DNA of 64,000 nt. Origin: Balamuthia mandrillaris (lineage: Eukaryota > Discosea > Longamoebia > Balamuthiidae). Every line of letters begins with the position of its first letter. The stretch's first letter is position 1. Positions 23,917 to 35,498 of the stretch are shown here, one piece after another. The stretch covers positions 60,001-124,000 of the forward strand of contig JAVKOQ010000145.1 of assembly GCA_031835245.1 (NCBI GenBank), read 5' to 3'. The notes beneath the pieces are model-generated. The model did not search any database. It was not told the DNA's origin and saw only the letters and a program-made list of their open reading frames with translations. The position numbers and the translations under genes were made by a program.

Positions 23917-26227
23917 GTTTTTGTTTTATTTCCTCTCTAACGAGGATTACACCGCCAAAAGGGGATTTGAATTGGTGGACCGAGATGAAAGCCTATGTCC
24001 GAGAAGTAGATGCAGAACTAAAAGGCAAGGCTGATGAGGAAGAAGATGACATCGTTTCAACCCCTATAAGCATCGCGAATAGCAAAGATAAAGCGAAACA
24101 AGAAGAACGGGAAGAGGAAGGAGAGGAAGCAGAAATAAAACCAGAAGAGGAAGAAGAAAGAATGCTTCAAGCAGACAAAGAAAAAGAATCAGAAACGGAA
24201 TTCGCTCCGTTACTCGATCAAAGTCAAGAGTGCCGTCTTTGTTTGGAACTTTTGGACGCACCAGTTATAAGTTTGTCCTTCTTCTTCTCTTTTCGTTTCG
24301 TATCATTTCCTTTTTGTTCTCACTATCTCCTCTCTTTAAAAGCTCCATGTGGACATATCTTTTGCCAAGAATGCATTACCAAAGTCTTTTTATCACAAAA
24401 CAACAACGAGGACGATGAAGACGAGAAAGCTAAAGAAAAGGAAAAAGAACGAGAAGAAGCACCATGCCCAACTTGCAAAAAGTACATTCGTGAAGATCAG
24501 CTTGCGCCATGGAAGAAAGCAGAAGATGGCGAAACTTTTTCTTCCTCTTCAAATGGAGAAGCTGAAGAAGGGAAAGAAAGCGGAGAAATGTCTTCTTCGT
24601 CGTTTTGGGAACAAAGCACAAAGATACAACATCTGTTGCGCACATTGAAGAAGCTAGCCAAAGAGGAGCCTGATGTCAAGTCTGTTGTTTTCTCTCAGGT
24701 TTGTTCCTCTCGTTGCCTTTCTCTTCGTCTGCTCTCTGTTATCATTTCTCATTTCTCATTTCTCTTTTCTTTATCAGTGGACATCCATGTTAGACATAGT
24801 GGGAAGGGCATTACGCCAAAACGGTTTCCGGTTCGTTCGTTTGGATGGTGCGATGACCAGCGAACACCGAGAACGCGCCATTCATGACTTTTATCATCTT
24901 TCGGGTATTGGCTTCTATTCTTTAGCTTCTGTCTGTTAAACTTCATTTTCTAAATCGTACGGCAGATGTAAAAGTGTTTTTGATCAGTTTGAAAGCTGGT
25001 GGGCTTGGTCTCAATCTCATTTGTGCTTCTCGAGTCTTTCTCATGTATCTGTCTCCTCCCCTCTTTGCTTTTTGCCTTTTGTCCTTTTGCTTTCCTCTGA
25101 CCCTCGCTCTTGTTAACACAAAAATAAAAAGGGATCCATGGTGGAATCCAGCAACAGAAGAACAAGCCATCGATCGTGTGCATCGCATTGGACAAACCAG
25201 ACCTGTCGAAGTGTACCGATTCATCATGAAGGTTTTTTTTTTTGCTCTCTTTTCTCTCTCTCCTCTTCTTTTTGCTGTTTCTCACAACAAAAACGTAAAC
25301 AGAACTCAGTGGAGCAAAAAATATTAAAACTGCAAGAACGAAAATGGAGTTTGGCTTCCTGCACGTTAGCCGTCAGCGGGGAGCAACAAAAGAAGATGGT
25401 GATGGAGAATCGTTTGGATGCTCTCTTCTCCATGTCTCTTGGCGGCGGCCACGAATGCTCCGTTTGGTTCGTGCTTCCTCCGCATGTTTTGTCCTTCCTT
25501 TTCTTCTCTTCTCTTTTCAGCTGATCTTCCCTCTACGCTGAGCAGCTTTGTGGAGTATAAAACGAGAATTATCAAATGCGTTTGTGGATCTCTTGTTTGC
25601 AAGTTTGTTCTTCTTCTTTCATTCTTTTACTCTCAGTTTTTGGTCTGAACTGATTATTTTTTTGTCACGGCGAACAGGAACTGTAAAACGGAATGCACTG
25701 AATGTGATCGAATCATGTGCGAGCATTGTTATGTTCTGTGCTACATTTGCTCGTACGTTCCTTTCTTTGTTTTCTTCACTTTGCTCTGCTCTTCTTTCTT
25801 GTCGTTTCTTCACATTCGTTTCTTCTTTCCTCTATCTTCCTTCTTCGTTCTGCTTCATTTTCTTTTGTTCTTCTCCTTCTTCTTCTTGTTCTTGTTCTTC
25901 TTCTTCTTCTTCTTCTTCTTCTTCTTCTTCTTCTTCTTCTTCTTCTTCTTCCTCTTTCTTCTCCTCTCTATGCCTCTTTCTTTCTTTCTATAACAACGAA
26001 CAAACCCGCTATCAAATAGGAGCGTGCTCTGCGAGGACTGTTTCTACAAGAACGAGCAGCAAGAGAGGGACCAGATCTGCCGCAACTGCCTCAAGGAGGA
26101 GGCGGAGAAGCAGCTCCTCCTCCAGAGCGCCCTGCGAGAGGACAGCAGCAAAAAGAATGCAGCGGCAGCCAACTCACGACGACGTGAAATCTCCAGGACG
26201 ACGCGACAAAGAGCCAACAATAAATGA
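19598..26227 (+). CDS. Rad5/HLTF-like SNF2 translocase with RING and extra zinc tail
   Basis: A long gene of about 20 exons. The N-terminus is low-complexity (Ser, Glu, Lys) and a hydrophobic stretch near 19680-19770 is probably an unspliced small intron. A HIRAN-like region follows ([11 protein letters not shown], then [17 protein letters not shown]). Helicase part: LRPYQKK with [19 protein letters not shown] (Walker A), VILDE-AHLI (DEAH), [22 protein letters not shown], then a RING (CRLCLELL...[10 protein letters not shown]...CPTCKKY), [22 protein letters not shown] and [14 protein letters not shown]. This is the Rad5/HLTF layout: DNA-damage-tolerance translocases that ubiquitinate PCNA. 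After the usual end (LDALFSMS) the frame seems to continue through four exons into a cysteine-rich tail ([35 protein letters not shown]) not expected for the family. Late introns carry (TTC)n. Confidence 0.85.
25873..25952. repeat. (TTC)n microsatellite in a Rad5-like intron
   Basis: About 25 TTC units with few interruptions lie within the last intron, on the sense strand as C/T. Confidence 0.95.
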
Positions 26228-26511
26228 ATCGAATATATTCAATTCCTAGAAGTGGGTTTCGTTGTGGACAGGAGAGACGCTACAATCGTAGTGGAGCTGG
26301 ATAAGAGATTTTGTGAAGGTTTAACCAATAATTTGAAAAATTTTCTTTTTTTAGATGATAAATGAAAATATTTCGATTTTTTTACAGTTTGTCGACAAAG
26401 CGGGGAATAAAAATTAAAGCAAAAAAAAAGAAGAAAGAAAAGAAAAAAAAGCAAAAGAAGGCGGAGCACTCACTCACACACAACAACGACAGTAAAAACA
26501 GACACACGAAG
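26228..26511 (+). promoter_or_regulatory. Promoter region of the CX9C gene
   Basis: The stretch is A/T-rich. TTGTCGACAA lies at 26389-26398, 115 bases before the ATG at 26512, followed by an A-rich leader. Confidence 0.45.
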
Positions 26512-27123
26512 ATGAGCAGCTGGTTCGGAGGAGGCAAACCCAAGACGTTGGACTACACTAAACTCAAGAACCCCGCCTTCGCTCAGGCCTTCTACACAGG
26601 GTTGACCGGCAACCGCGTGGCCGCTGCCGCCGAGCTCTGCCACCCCTACGCTCAGGCGCTGGAGAGCTGCGTCCTCCAGAAAGGGGAGGACAAGTGCGAG
26701 CAGGAGCTCACCCAGTTCACGCTCTGCCTGGGCAGCCGCCTCTACCCGGCAGAGTTCGAGTCCATGATCAAGTGCTACCAACAAAACCAGTCCAACCCCT
26801 CCAAGTGCGAGACCTACGCCAAGGATTTCGAGGAGAAGCTGCAGAACGCCACCTCCGAGGAGGCGCAGGAGGCTGAGCCCCCTGGCACGGTCTCCTCCAC
26901 CGACCAGCAGATCTGGGAGCAGCGCTGCAAGCCCGACGACGTGTCCTGCTACGCCATGGAGGCCTGCCCGGCGGAGCACAAGGCCTTTGCCGGCTGCATG
27001 GACAGCTATGGCGGCAAGGAGGAGGCGGAGAGCAAGTGCAGGGAGAAAGGAGAGAGGGTCATGCTGTGCACGGGACGATTCGTGCGACGCACGGCCTCTT
27101 CTGCTGCCTCTTCCCTTCACTAA
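26512..27123 (+). CDS. Double twin-CX9C (CHCH) protein
   Basis: Intronless frame of 203 residues beginning MSSWFGGG; an in-frame upstream extension is Lys-rich and is treated as leader. Cysteine spacing is striking: CHPYAQALESC and CEQELTQFTLC are two CX9C motifs forming one CHCH hairpin; CPAEHKAFAGC and CREKGERVMLC form another. A CX10C pair (CYQQNQSNPSKC) and one or two extra cysteines lie between. Twin-CX9C proteins fold in the mitochondrial intermembrane space by Mia40-driven oxidation and often serve in respiratory-complex assembly. Two complete CHCH units in one chain are uncommon. There is no N-terminal presequence, as usual for Mia40 substrates. The exact orthologue is not recognised. 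It sits between two convergent SNF2/RING genes. Confidence 0.75.
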   Translation: MSSWFGGGKPKTLDYTKLKNPAFAQAFYTGLTGNRVAAAAELCHPYAQALESCVLQKGEDKCEQELTQFTLCLGSRLYPAEFESMIKCYQQNQSNPSKCETYAKDFEEKLQNATSEEAQEAEPPGTVSSTDQQIWEQRCKPDDVSCYAMEACPAEHKAFAGCMDSYGGKEEAESKCREKGERVMLCTGRFVRRTASSAASSLH

Positions 27124-27399
27124 AAGCTACCTTCCCTTTCTCTCTCTCTCTCTCTATTATTTTGTTAGGAGATATGAAAGAAGAAGAAAATATAGAACAG
27201 ATCCACAGCAGGCAGCAGAGGAGCAGTGGCAAGTCGCCTGGTTCCAGGGGGAGTGTGTCTCTCCTCTCGAGCCCACTGAGCAACTCAAGCTCGCCCTCTT
27301 TGGCCTCCACTTGCCGAAAGGAGAGAAGTGAGAAGAGAGAACAAGAGAGGAACGGAGGAAAGCATAAACCAAAGAAAAACAAAAAGAGAGGAGGTTGGT

Positions 27400-30300
27400 T
27401 TATGAGAGCTGCACGAGGCGTTGCCACACTTCATTACATATCCTTCTTCCCCACTTGATGCAATGCTCCTCATCCACGATGCGTTTTCCGGTTTGTGCCA
27501 GCTCAAAGGAGTACGTTCGTTCGATGTGAGTCGCTGCTTCCTCTTTCGTCATTATGCGATTGTTATAACGGACCAACATGTTCCAAAACACGCTTTGATA
27601 GTCTTCCTTGTTGTTGTCTTCGTTTGGGTTTTGCTTCTTGTTTTTGCTTTTCGTGGTTCTCTTCTTGGTCGGCGTTCGGATGAGAAACGCTGACATGGTG
27701 CCATCCTGTGATGTGTCCTTCACTTCGACTATTTCTTCCTTCTCGTCTTCTATTCGTTCGTTTGCTTCGTTTGCTTCCTCCTCCTCCGCAAACAACAAAT
27801 CCAATTCCTCCAAACTCAACATCTTTCTTTCCTCCTCTTCCTTTTGTTGGCCTTGGTGTTGATATTCGTTCGAGAGCAAATCGTGAATGCGACTTTCGAT
27901 TGTATCGCGAATAAAATATCGATGAACGAAGGTTCTTTCGTTCGTTTGGCCCATACGATGAACTCGGCCAATCGCTTGAAGCTCGGAAGCGACGTTCAAC
28001 GAAGGTTCGACGAGGAAAACGTGAGACGCTTCCGTCAAGTTCAGCCCGTTGCTTCCGCTCTTCAGAGGCAATAACAAGACATTCACATCCGAGTCGAAAC
28101 GGAAACGATCCAAAGTTTCTTCGAAGGAAGATTTTTTTGGCGAAGCTGTGCGTTTTCGTTTGTTTTTGTTGCGCTGTTGAGAAAAGTTGTTGCGCAGACG
28201 AGAATGAGGAATGTGATTTGCGGTAAGCGCTTTGGAGAGGAGAAGAAGGACATCTTCCCATTGACTGAATACCAAACATTTGCTTGGAGCAGATGATGAC
28301 GATGATGAAGAAGATAGTGAAGAAGACGACGGTAACGAGGAGGGAGGAGAAGACCGTAAAGTAGAGATTATGTCCCTGATAACTGCTTCAATCTTGGTGC
28401 CCCAGCTGCCTTCCACTTGAATTCCTTCCTTCGCTTGCTCTTCTCCTGTTTCTTTCTCTTTCTCTTTCTTCTGATTGTCAGCTTTTTCTCCTTCTTGCGG
28501 AGAGACATAAGTCACCTCGGAAGCGTTCATTCGAGTTCGGCAAGTTGGACATTTGATAGTGCCATGTTTTGCTCTCTCCAATATCAACATAATACAGGCA
28601 CAACAAAAGGTGTGCCCACAAGTTAAAACGACAACGTTCTTTCCAATCTCTTCTTGACAAATCGGGCATTCGTTTTCTTCGTTTTCTACTTCTGGTACTT
28701 CGTTTTGTTGTTGATGGCTTTGGGTTGAAGACGGAGAAGAACTAGAAGACCGTGTGGATTGAAGTTGAGAAGAAAGAGAACGTTTGGAGAGACGATCCCC
28801 CCAAAGTTTTAACAGGTATTTGAGTTGACTTGTTCGTATTCGAAGTTCTGTTTCAGCTGTCATTCTCATCGAAGCAAAGCTTTAATTTTTGGAGTGAGAA
28901 AACGGAAAAAATACAAAAAAAAAAAAAGGAAAAGAAGAGCAACGATTAACAAACCGCAATGTTAAGCCCTCAACTTGGTCAGGGAAAACTTTAATTTCTG
29001 ATTCTTCCAATGGAACTACTTCTCCATCAAAACGAAGTCGAATTCTATAGCAGGCAAATATTCAACAAAACATCGAAGAAGAAGAAGAAGAAGAAGAAGC
29101 AGAAGACGAAGACGAAGCAGAAGAAGAGGAGAAGAAGAAGAAGAAGGAGAAGAGCAGAAAAGGAGAGAGTAGAAAAATATGAAGAAATCAGAAAGATAGA
29201 CTATACCTCTGTTTAGCACATGCAAGTTCGTGCAAGGCTCCCAAGTAATCGCGGTGCTCAACAACCACGACCGAGCTTTTCTTCAGTTCCTTTTTCAACA
29301 ATCCAAATCGTTCCAAATGTCTCTCTCCAGCGCTTAACCACTTTCTCCATTCTTTCTTTTCGCTGCCTTCTTCACCCTGTCCATCGGTTTCTTCCTCGCC
29401 AATCTTATGTTGAAGTCGAAATTCGTTCTTCATGAAGCGGAGCAAATACTTCAACACTCGTTCGACCTCTGAATCCTCTCGGAACGAACCAATGGCTAAC
29501 TCTTCTTCCATTCTTTGTTTTTCTTCTTCGCTTTCCTTCGATTGTTGTTGAGTCCGTCGATAACGATAAATCCTGTTTTCGGATTGCATCAACAGAGCAG
29601 CAGCTTTACATTGCTCACACGTTTGTCCGAGTTTGCCCAAAGAGGAACGGCAAACTTTGCAGTTTCCTGAAATGTCGATGTCGTCTTCGCTGATGGGCTT
29701 GGAGAGGAGAGCTTTCAAATTGAGTTGTGCTCTCTTTCTTGTTTCTTCAATTTGCTGTTTTTAAGAACGTCAATTAAAAAATAAATGAAAACATTTAAAA
29801 AGAAACTTAAACAAGAAACGTACTTGAAGTTCTGAATGAATGACAAAGCGAAGAGTATGAATGTTGGCAAAGCGATGGGCAATACTTTGAAGCAATGCAG
29901 CTCCGCTTTCTCTCATCGTCAACATTCTTTCCTCCTCTGAAAATAACTCGTTTCTTATTCCTTCCACAAACTTTGCCATCAAGCGTTGGTCTTCTGTAGC
30001 CAAAAGTTGATCCAACATTTCGTTCCACCACGACTCCATTTCCATCTTTTGCTTTCTTCGTTCTTCCTTCTTTTTCTTTGTTTCTTTCTTTTGCTGATCT
30101 TCTTCATTTTCGCTCTCGTCTTCGTATTTGTTTGTTTCATGAAAAGCGTTTCTCCATTCCAAAACTGCATTCTGAAAGACGTTTGTTGGCTTTTCCATAT
30201 ATTTCGCTTCCAAGTTTTTGGCTTCTTCTTTCAAAGCCGTTCCATCCATCGTCTGTCCTTCAAGTAAACCAGAAAAGCTCATATGAAGCTGTTTGAGCTC

Positions 30301-33300
30301 TTCATCACGAGTGTACTTCTCCACTTGAAGCATCACGTCTGCCAGATTATTAACAGCGTGAATAAGTTGAAGGCCATCCACAACTATTCCTGCTTCGATA
30401 CATTGGAGAGCTCTTCCTATTCCTTTCTCTTTCTCCTTCTCTCGTCCGTCAATTGAAGAAGACGACGAAGATGAGGAGGCAGGCTGTCCTTCTGGTTCCT
30501 TATCTTTGCTATTTTCACTCAAAGACGATGGTGAAGAAGAAGAAAAGGCCATTTGAAGAACATGCTTGTAGAGCGAAATGGCATCGAAGGGCTTATTCCT
30601 GATGAGAGCGATGGCAGCTAAACCATGTAACGCTGCCACCAAGTTGCGTTGAGAATCGGCACATTCGAGCCTTGCTCGACTGATTAGTTGCTGTAGCAGT
30701 TCGTCCATTGTCATTGTATTCTTTTGTAATGACATGAAACCTGAACGGGATCCCACCTTTTGATTGTAATTAGCTTTGCGTAAAGCAAACAAAACAAAAC
30801 AAAACAAAAGCGAAAAAGAAACGACAAGGACAAACCTGAGGATGGCAACACGCTTGTCTCAATCGCAACAGCGAATGAAACAGTCGAGAAAGCTTCTTCC
30901 TATATGCAACGCTGCTCTCCACTATCTCTCCTACTCGCTCACGGTCCTGCTTCAAACGATGCAACAAGCTTAATGCTTGCCCAGAGCATTCGCTAAAGGT
31001 CTTTCGATAGAAATGAGCTTCAACAGGACTGAACCGAAGAAAGTGAACACGATGAAAGAGAGGTGGAAGAGAGAGTTCCTTTTCGACGTCCTCTTTGTTG
31101 GAGCGCCACATCAAACCACTAAGAAAGCGATAAAGCACAAGTTTATCTTGTTGCTGACCGTTCTCGAATGGAAGTTGAAGCGACTCTCTCCATGCTCTTT
31201 TGTTGGTGGCGAATGGTGGAACGCGCAAGAACTGGATGAGACCGTAGAGATCATCGAGGCCGTGGCGTTGAATGGGAGTTCCACTTACCCCCCATCTTTT
31301 AGTTGTGTTGGCATTGTGTTAGAAAACAGGGAAAAGGAACAGAGAAGAGAAACGTGATAAAAGGGACATAGAAAACCTGTAAATAGTGGATAGCTTAAGA
31401 GCCATTTCTGCGGCTTTTGTGGTAGTAGTCTCCACCATTTGAGCTTCGTCCAAACAAATTCTCCAGAAACGAACTCCTAGGAGAGGAGTCGGAATAGCGC
31501 GATATCGTTTGCGATAACGAAAGTCTTTGTTGCGAGCATTGGAGCCTTCTTCTCCGAATGCATGGTGGAGGTCTTTACGCAGCACACTGTACGTGGTTAA
31601 GATTATGTCCCAATCAACTAATTGGCTCGGACGAACTATTGGAGGGCCTCCAACATCTGTTTGTTGTTCGCGGTAAGCGGGTGAAACAAGAAGACAGACG
31701 ATGAGGGAAGAGAGATACCAGGATCAACATCGCCTTGAACACCAATGTAGGTCAACACTTTGAGAGCGCCTTGTCGGGTGTGTTTCTGTATTTCCTGTTC
31801 CCATTGGTGCAAAATGGAGTCAGGACATACAATCAACGTCGCTCTAGATTCCAACAAAGGCCCTTTTGTCGCACATTCAGGACAAACGTATTCTTCCTCC
31901 TCCATCTTCGTTTTGTCTTCCTTCGTTCTTCCTTCGGTGGTCGCAGCTTGCTTCTTTTCTCTTCTCCTATTCTTGCTCCCTTTTCTCTCTCGTTTGGTGC
32001 TTGTCGTTATATCTTTCTGCCTCCTTTTCATCTTTTTCTCTTCCTCATTGTTCAACTTTGCTCGTTTCTTCTTTCTTCTGGTTGTTTCTGCATCTTGTTG
32101 TCGTCGAGGTTCGAATGCAACACACCTACAATGTTGCCAAACTTTGCATACGTCGCATTGTACCCAAACGCCATCATACTTTGCACTATTCTGCCCACAG
32201 TAGCACCACATTACGTCTTCTTCACTTTCTTCCTTTCTTCGTTGTCGATTGCGAGGATCCATAATGCTCTTCTTTTCTCGTCCTTCATGCCCTTTTTCTT
32301 CATCAAGAGTTTGTTGGCTTTTCTTCTCTTTTCGGTGTTGTTCTAGTTCATCGTTCTTTCGAGGATGAGCCAAGATCAAAGCGAGTACTTCGACTGTTTT
32401 GCCAAGTCCCATTTCATCCGCAAGAATGCCGCCAGCAACTCGACGCCATTCCATTCGAAACGGCATCAACGAAAGTTGTCCTGAATGCTGATTATAGTAA
32501 AACGGTACTTCTTGGTTTCCTTTTTCTTTTTGGGCTTCTTTCTCTTTCCCTTTCGTTATTTCGTTCTCCGTTGATGTTTTCCAAATGCTAGCTTGACAAC
32601 GTTTCCATAAAGGATGTAATGCTTCTTCGTCGTCTTCCTTTTTGAAGTTGTTTTCACTTGCATCGTTGTTTTGAGTGTCATAGCAAATTTCCTTTTGAAA
32701 CATCCACTCGATTGCCTTCTTCTGATACATTCGTAGCGACGGTAGAAGCAAATGCAATCGAGAAGATGACGAGGGAGGAAACCCAAAACCAATTTCGTCC
32801 TCCTTTTCTTTTCCTTTTTCGTTACCCTTATTCCTGTTTCTCCACGGCGAGATTGCTCGATAGAGTTCCATTGTATCAAATGGCGAAGAAGAAGAAGAAG
32901 AAGAACAAGAAGAAGAACAAGAAGAAGTGGAACAAGAGGAAGAATACACTTCTGCATCCTCAACTTCTCTCTCCTCTTCGTCAGTGTCCCCTTCGCTGCT
33001 TTCTCCAGCACCGGCAGTTGCAATTGGGCGAGCACTTTCTAGCTCCCCATGGTAGAAGGGCCAACGAGAAGAGGACGAGTTTGAAGTTAAGAACGAACGA
33101 GCGAGACCTAGTTGCGAAGGAAATGCCCACCCCATTAATGCTTGCATGGAAGCAAACAGTGGAGTTGGTATCGTGGGAAAGACTTTGTCTACTTCTTCAT
33201 GATGTTGTTGTGAATCGTTTGTTGGAAGAAAGAAAGACATAGACGGAAGATAGAATCGCAATTCAAGCAACGAAGAAGTGGAATCGCTCGTGAGTAAAAG

Positions 33301-34771
33301 CGCGCTTACTCGTAATCTTCCGTCTGATAAGAAGTGCTGTTGCGACACGTCGCTTTCGTCCAGTTCGCTTTCTTCTTGAGAGAAAGAGAGTTCGCTATTA
33401 TCGCGTCCTTTGAAAAGAAGATAGGTCAATGCATCCAACAAACGTTGAGAGGAATGAAAACACGAGGTCAATTCTGAATTTGTAGCATCGTGAGTATTGC
33501 GAGTGGCTTGGACAAGAGAACGAGCAACGAAAGAAGGCGATCACAGAATAGAGAATAGGAAGAACAATAGCAAGTACCTTTGGATGAAGGTGGAGCAGCG
33601 GTGGCATGGCAATTATGACAAGCGAAGCAGCTGCGAGATGCAATAAGTGGTACTCGCGCCCATGTTTCTGTTGCTTTCCCTTTCTTCCAAGATCTCAAAA
33701 ACACCAAGCTGGGCTGTTCTCTCAAATCTTCTTCTACACAAAAGAGAGAAAACCCAAAGAAACATTCAGAACGTAGAAAGCTACTGAAGATAAGGAAACT
33801 AACAAACCTTTGTCCAGAACAAGTTCGATAGTATCCACGTACGCTTCCTCTTCGCCTTCTGTCGCTTCTTTCATCAACAACGACCTCGCTGCTGAGCATT
33901 CCACATCTTCCGGTCTCAACCACAACCGAGCTCCTTTCAACTCATACAATGTCTCTTCTTCTCTTTCTTTCTCTTTCTCTTTCTCTTTCTCTTTTTGCTT
34001 CTTCTTTTTCTTTTGCTCTAATACGTTAAAACAGCTCGTTCTCGCTATGACTCGACGCTCGTCATTCTTCGGTTGTGCTTCCTCTTTGTTGCCGAGAGAA
34101 GAAGAAGCAGAGGAAAAGCACGAGATAGAGAGATAGTCCAGCAAAGAACGTCTTTGGCTTCTTTTGTTGAGTCCACTGAGCAGTGCCTTCGCATTGCTCG
34201 TCAATCGACTTCTCTTCTTTGGTGGTTGAGCTTTTGTCGTCGTCTTCTTCTTCTGCTTCACTTTCCTTGATGTTCGCTGAATAGCTCTCTTTCTCTTCCT
34301 CCTTCTTTCTGGCTTCTCTTCTTCGTTTGGTTCTTCTTGTTTCTGCTCTTCTGCTTCTTCTTCGTCAACAAAACGAACTTTTTTTCGTTCACGTGTCCGA
34401 TCGGCTCGCGCTGCCTCCACTGGCGCAAGCGAAGCAGAAAGTGAAGAAGAAGAAGAAGAAGAAGAAGAAGAAGAACATGAAGGAGTAGAAGAGCGAACAA
34501 AACAGTGCCACGATAGAGCCTCTTGTTGCGCGTGGGAGAGTCGTCTCGGCGCGGCTTGTGCCTTTCTGCGAGCGCGTCGTCCTTTGGCAAGCCTTGCCCA
34601 GGGTCGATTTCGTCTTGTCGAGGACATGGGGTGCTGCGAGAGGGATGAAGAAAGGTCAGGGGGCATCGCTGCCCGCGACGAAAGAAGAGGAGGAGCCGCC
34701 TCGGATGATGCCTGAGCCAGCATCGGTTCCACAGCGCCGACGATATCTCCGTTATCTTCTGTCGACATCAT
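27400..34771 (-). CDS. SHPRH: SHPRH-like SNF2 translocase and E3 ubiquitin ligase
   Basis: About nine exons from the ATG at 34771. Order: basic, Ser-rich N-terminus (exon 33808-34771); exon with GGILADEMGLGKTVEVLALI (Walker A, about 32400); an inserted PHD finger (MWCYCGQNSAKY, CDVCKVWQHCRC) within the helicase; LVDWDIILTTYSVL and CLDEAQMVE (DEAQ box); GVSGTPIQRHGLDDLYGLI; a long helical insert (30.8-29.0 kb); then a RING (CPICQEEIG, CGHTFCCACI, CPTCRTRM), CLVFSQWEDVLL, PLKSGSNGLNL, GRVHRMGQ and a C-terminal extension. PHD and RING nested inside a split SNF2 engine, with DEAQ, is diagnostic of SHPRH, which ubiquitinates PCNA and can slide or evict nucleosomes. The linker-histone domain was not identified. 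Pieces of exons 2, 3 and 5 were copied to 2655-3030. The first ATG overlaps a TGTCGACA motif (34760-34767). Confidence 0.9.
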
Positions 34772-35350
34772 GAGGGGCGGGCGCGCGTGAGCGAATGACC
34801 CTTCCCTCCGCCTCGCTACACGGAAGTGATGCTTGCAGTCGTCGTGTGAGTGGAAGACGTCGCTGCTTGTTGTTTTTTTTTCGCAATCAAAAATGAAAAA
34901 ATGGAAAGAAAAAAAAAGAAAGGAAACTTCATAGGAATGAACCCTCATCATGAAAGCATGATGTCATCCAAAATGATCGTGTCGTCGCGAGATGTTCGTT
35001 TACTCTTTCATGTCGTCATGTAATACTGCTGTCGTGGTCCTTTTTCGATTCCGAATGACGTCATCGAAATGAATTCGTGTCGTCAGGTACAAATAAATGA
35101 CACCATCCATGGATTTTGGCTGACGTGGTAAAGGTGCGGTTTCAGCAAACAGGAGCAGTTCTCAACCCACAATGCCAACCCGCTTGGCTGTGGACAATAA
35201 ATAGCGGCGCTCCGAAAGAGATAAGGCTACTCCATCCGTGACTCAGAAATGAATGATCGGTTCACAGTCTACACCCTTTAAAAGGGTGGCCTGAGTCTCT
35301 CCATATTCCTGGAGTTGACTCGGTTCCTTTAAAACAAAAACAAAGCAAGC
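34772..35350 (-). promoter_or_regulatory. Upstream region of the SHPRH gene
   Basis: No gene is seen. It contains CATGTCGTCATG at 35009-35020 (shared with two other intergenic sites), a perfect CRE-type TGACGTCA at 35056-35063, several GTCGTC/GTCATC words, and a near-palindrome CACCCTTTAAAAGGGTG around 35272-35290. Confidence 0.45.
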
Positions 35351-35498
35351 TGATGCTTTCTCGGTTGGCAACACGGTTCGTTAAAACGAAGACAAAAAAT
35401 AATCACCAGGAAGCGAATGGTCAGGTTGGAGCAGAGAGGTACCAGGCTAAAAAGCTCATTAAAACAAGGCACAACAGATGTTGTTTCTTTTGGAGTGC

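Noticed and set aside
33808-34771. Possible PCNA-interacting motif in SHPRH (QRRSLLDYLS)
   Set aside because: It lacks the hydrophobic residue at the fourth position of a PIP box and the second aromatic; similarity is too weak.
19598-34771. Rad5-like, CX9C and SHPRH genes as one co-transcribed unit
   Set aside because: They are on opposite strands with separate promoter-like gaps and poly(A) signals.
35220-35335. Possible C/D-box snoRNA (ATGAATGA ... CTGAG)
   Set aside because: The C box is not canonical, no terminal stem pairs up, and no C'/D' pair is seen.
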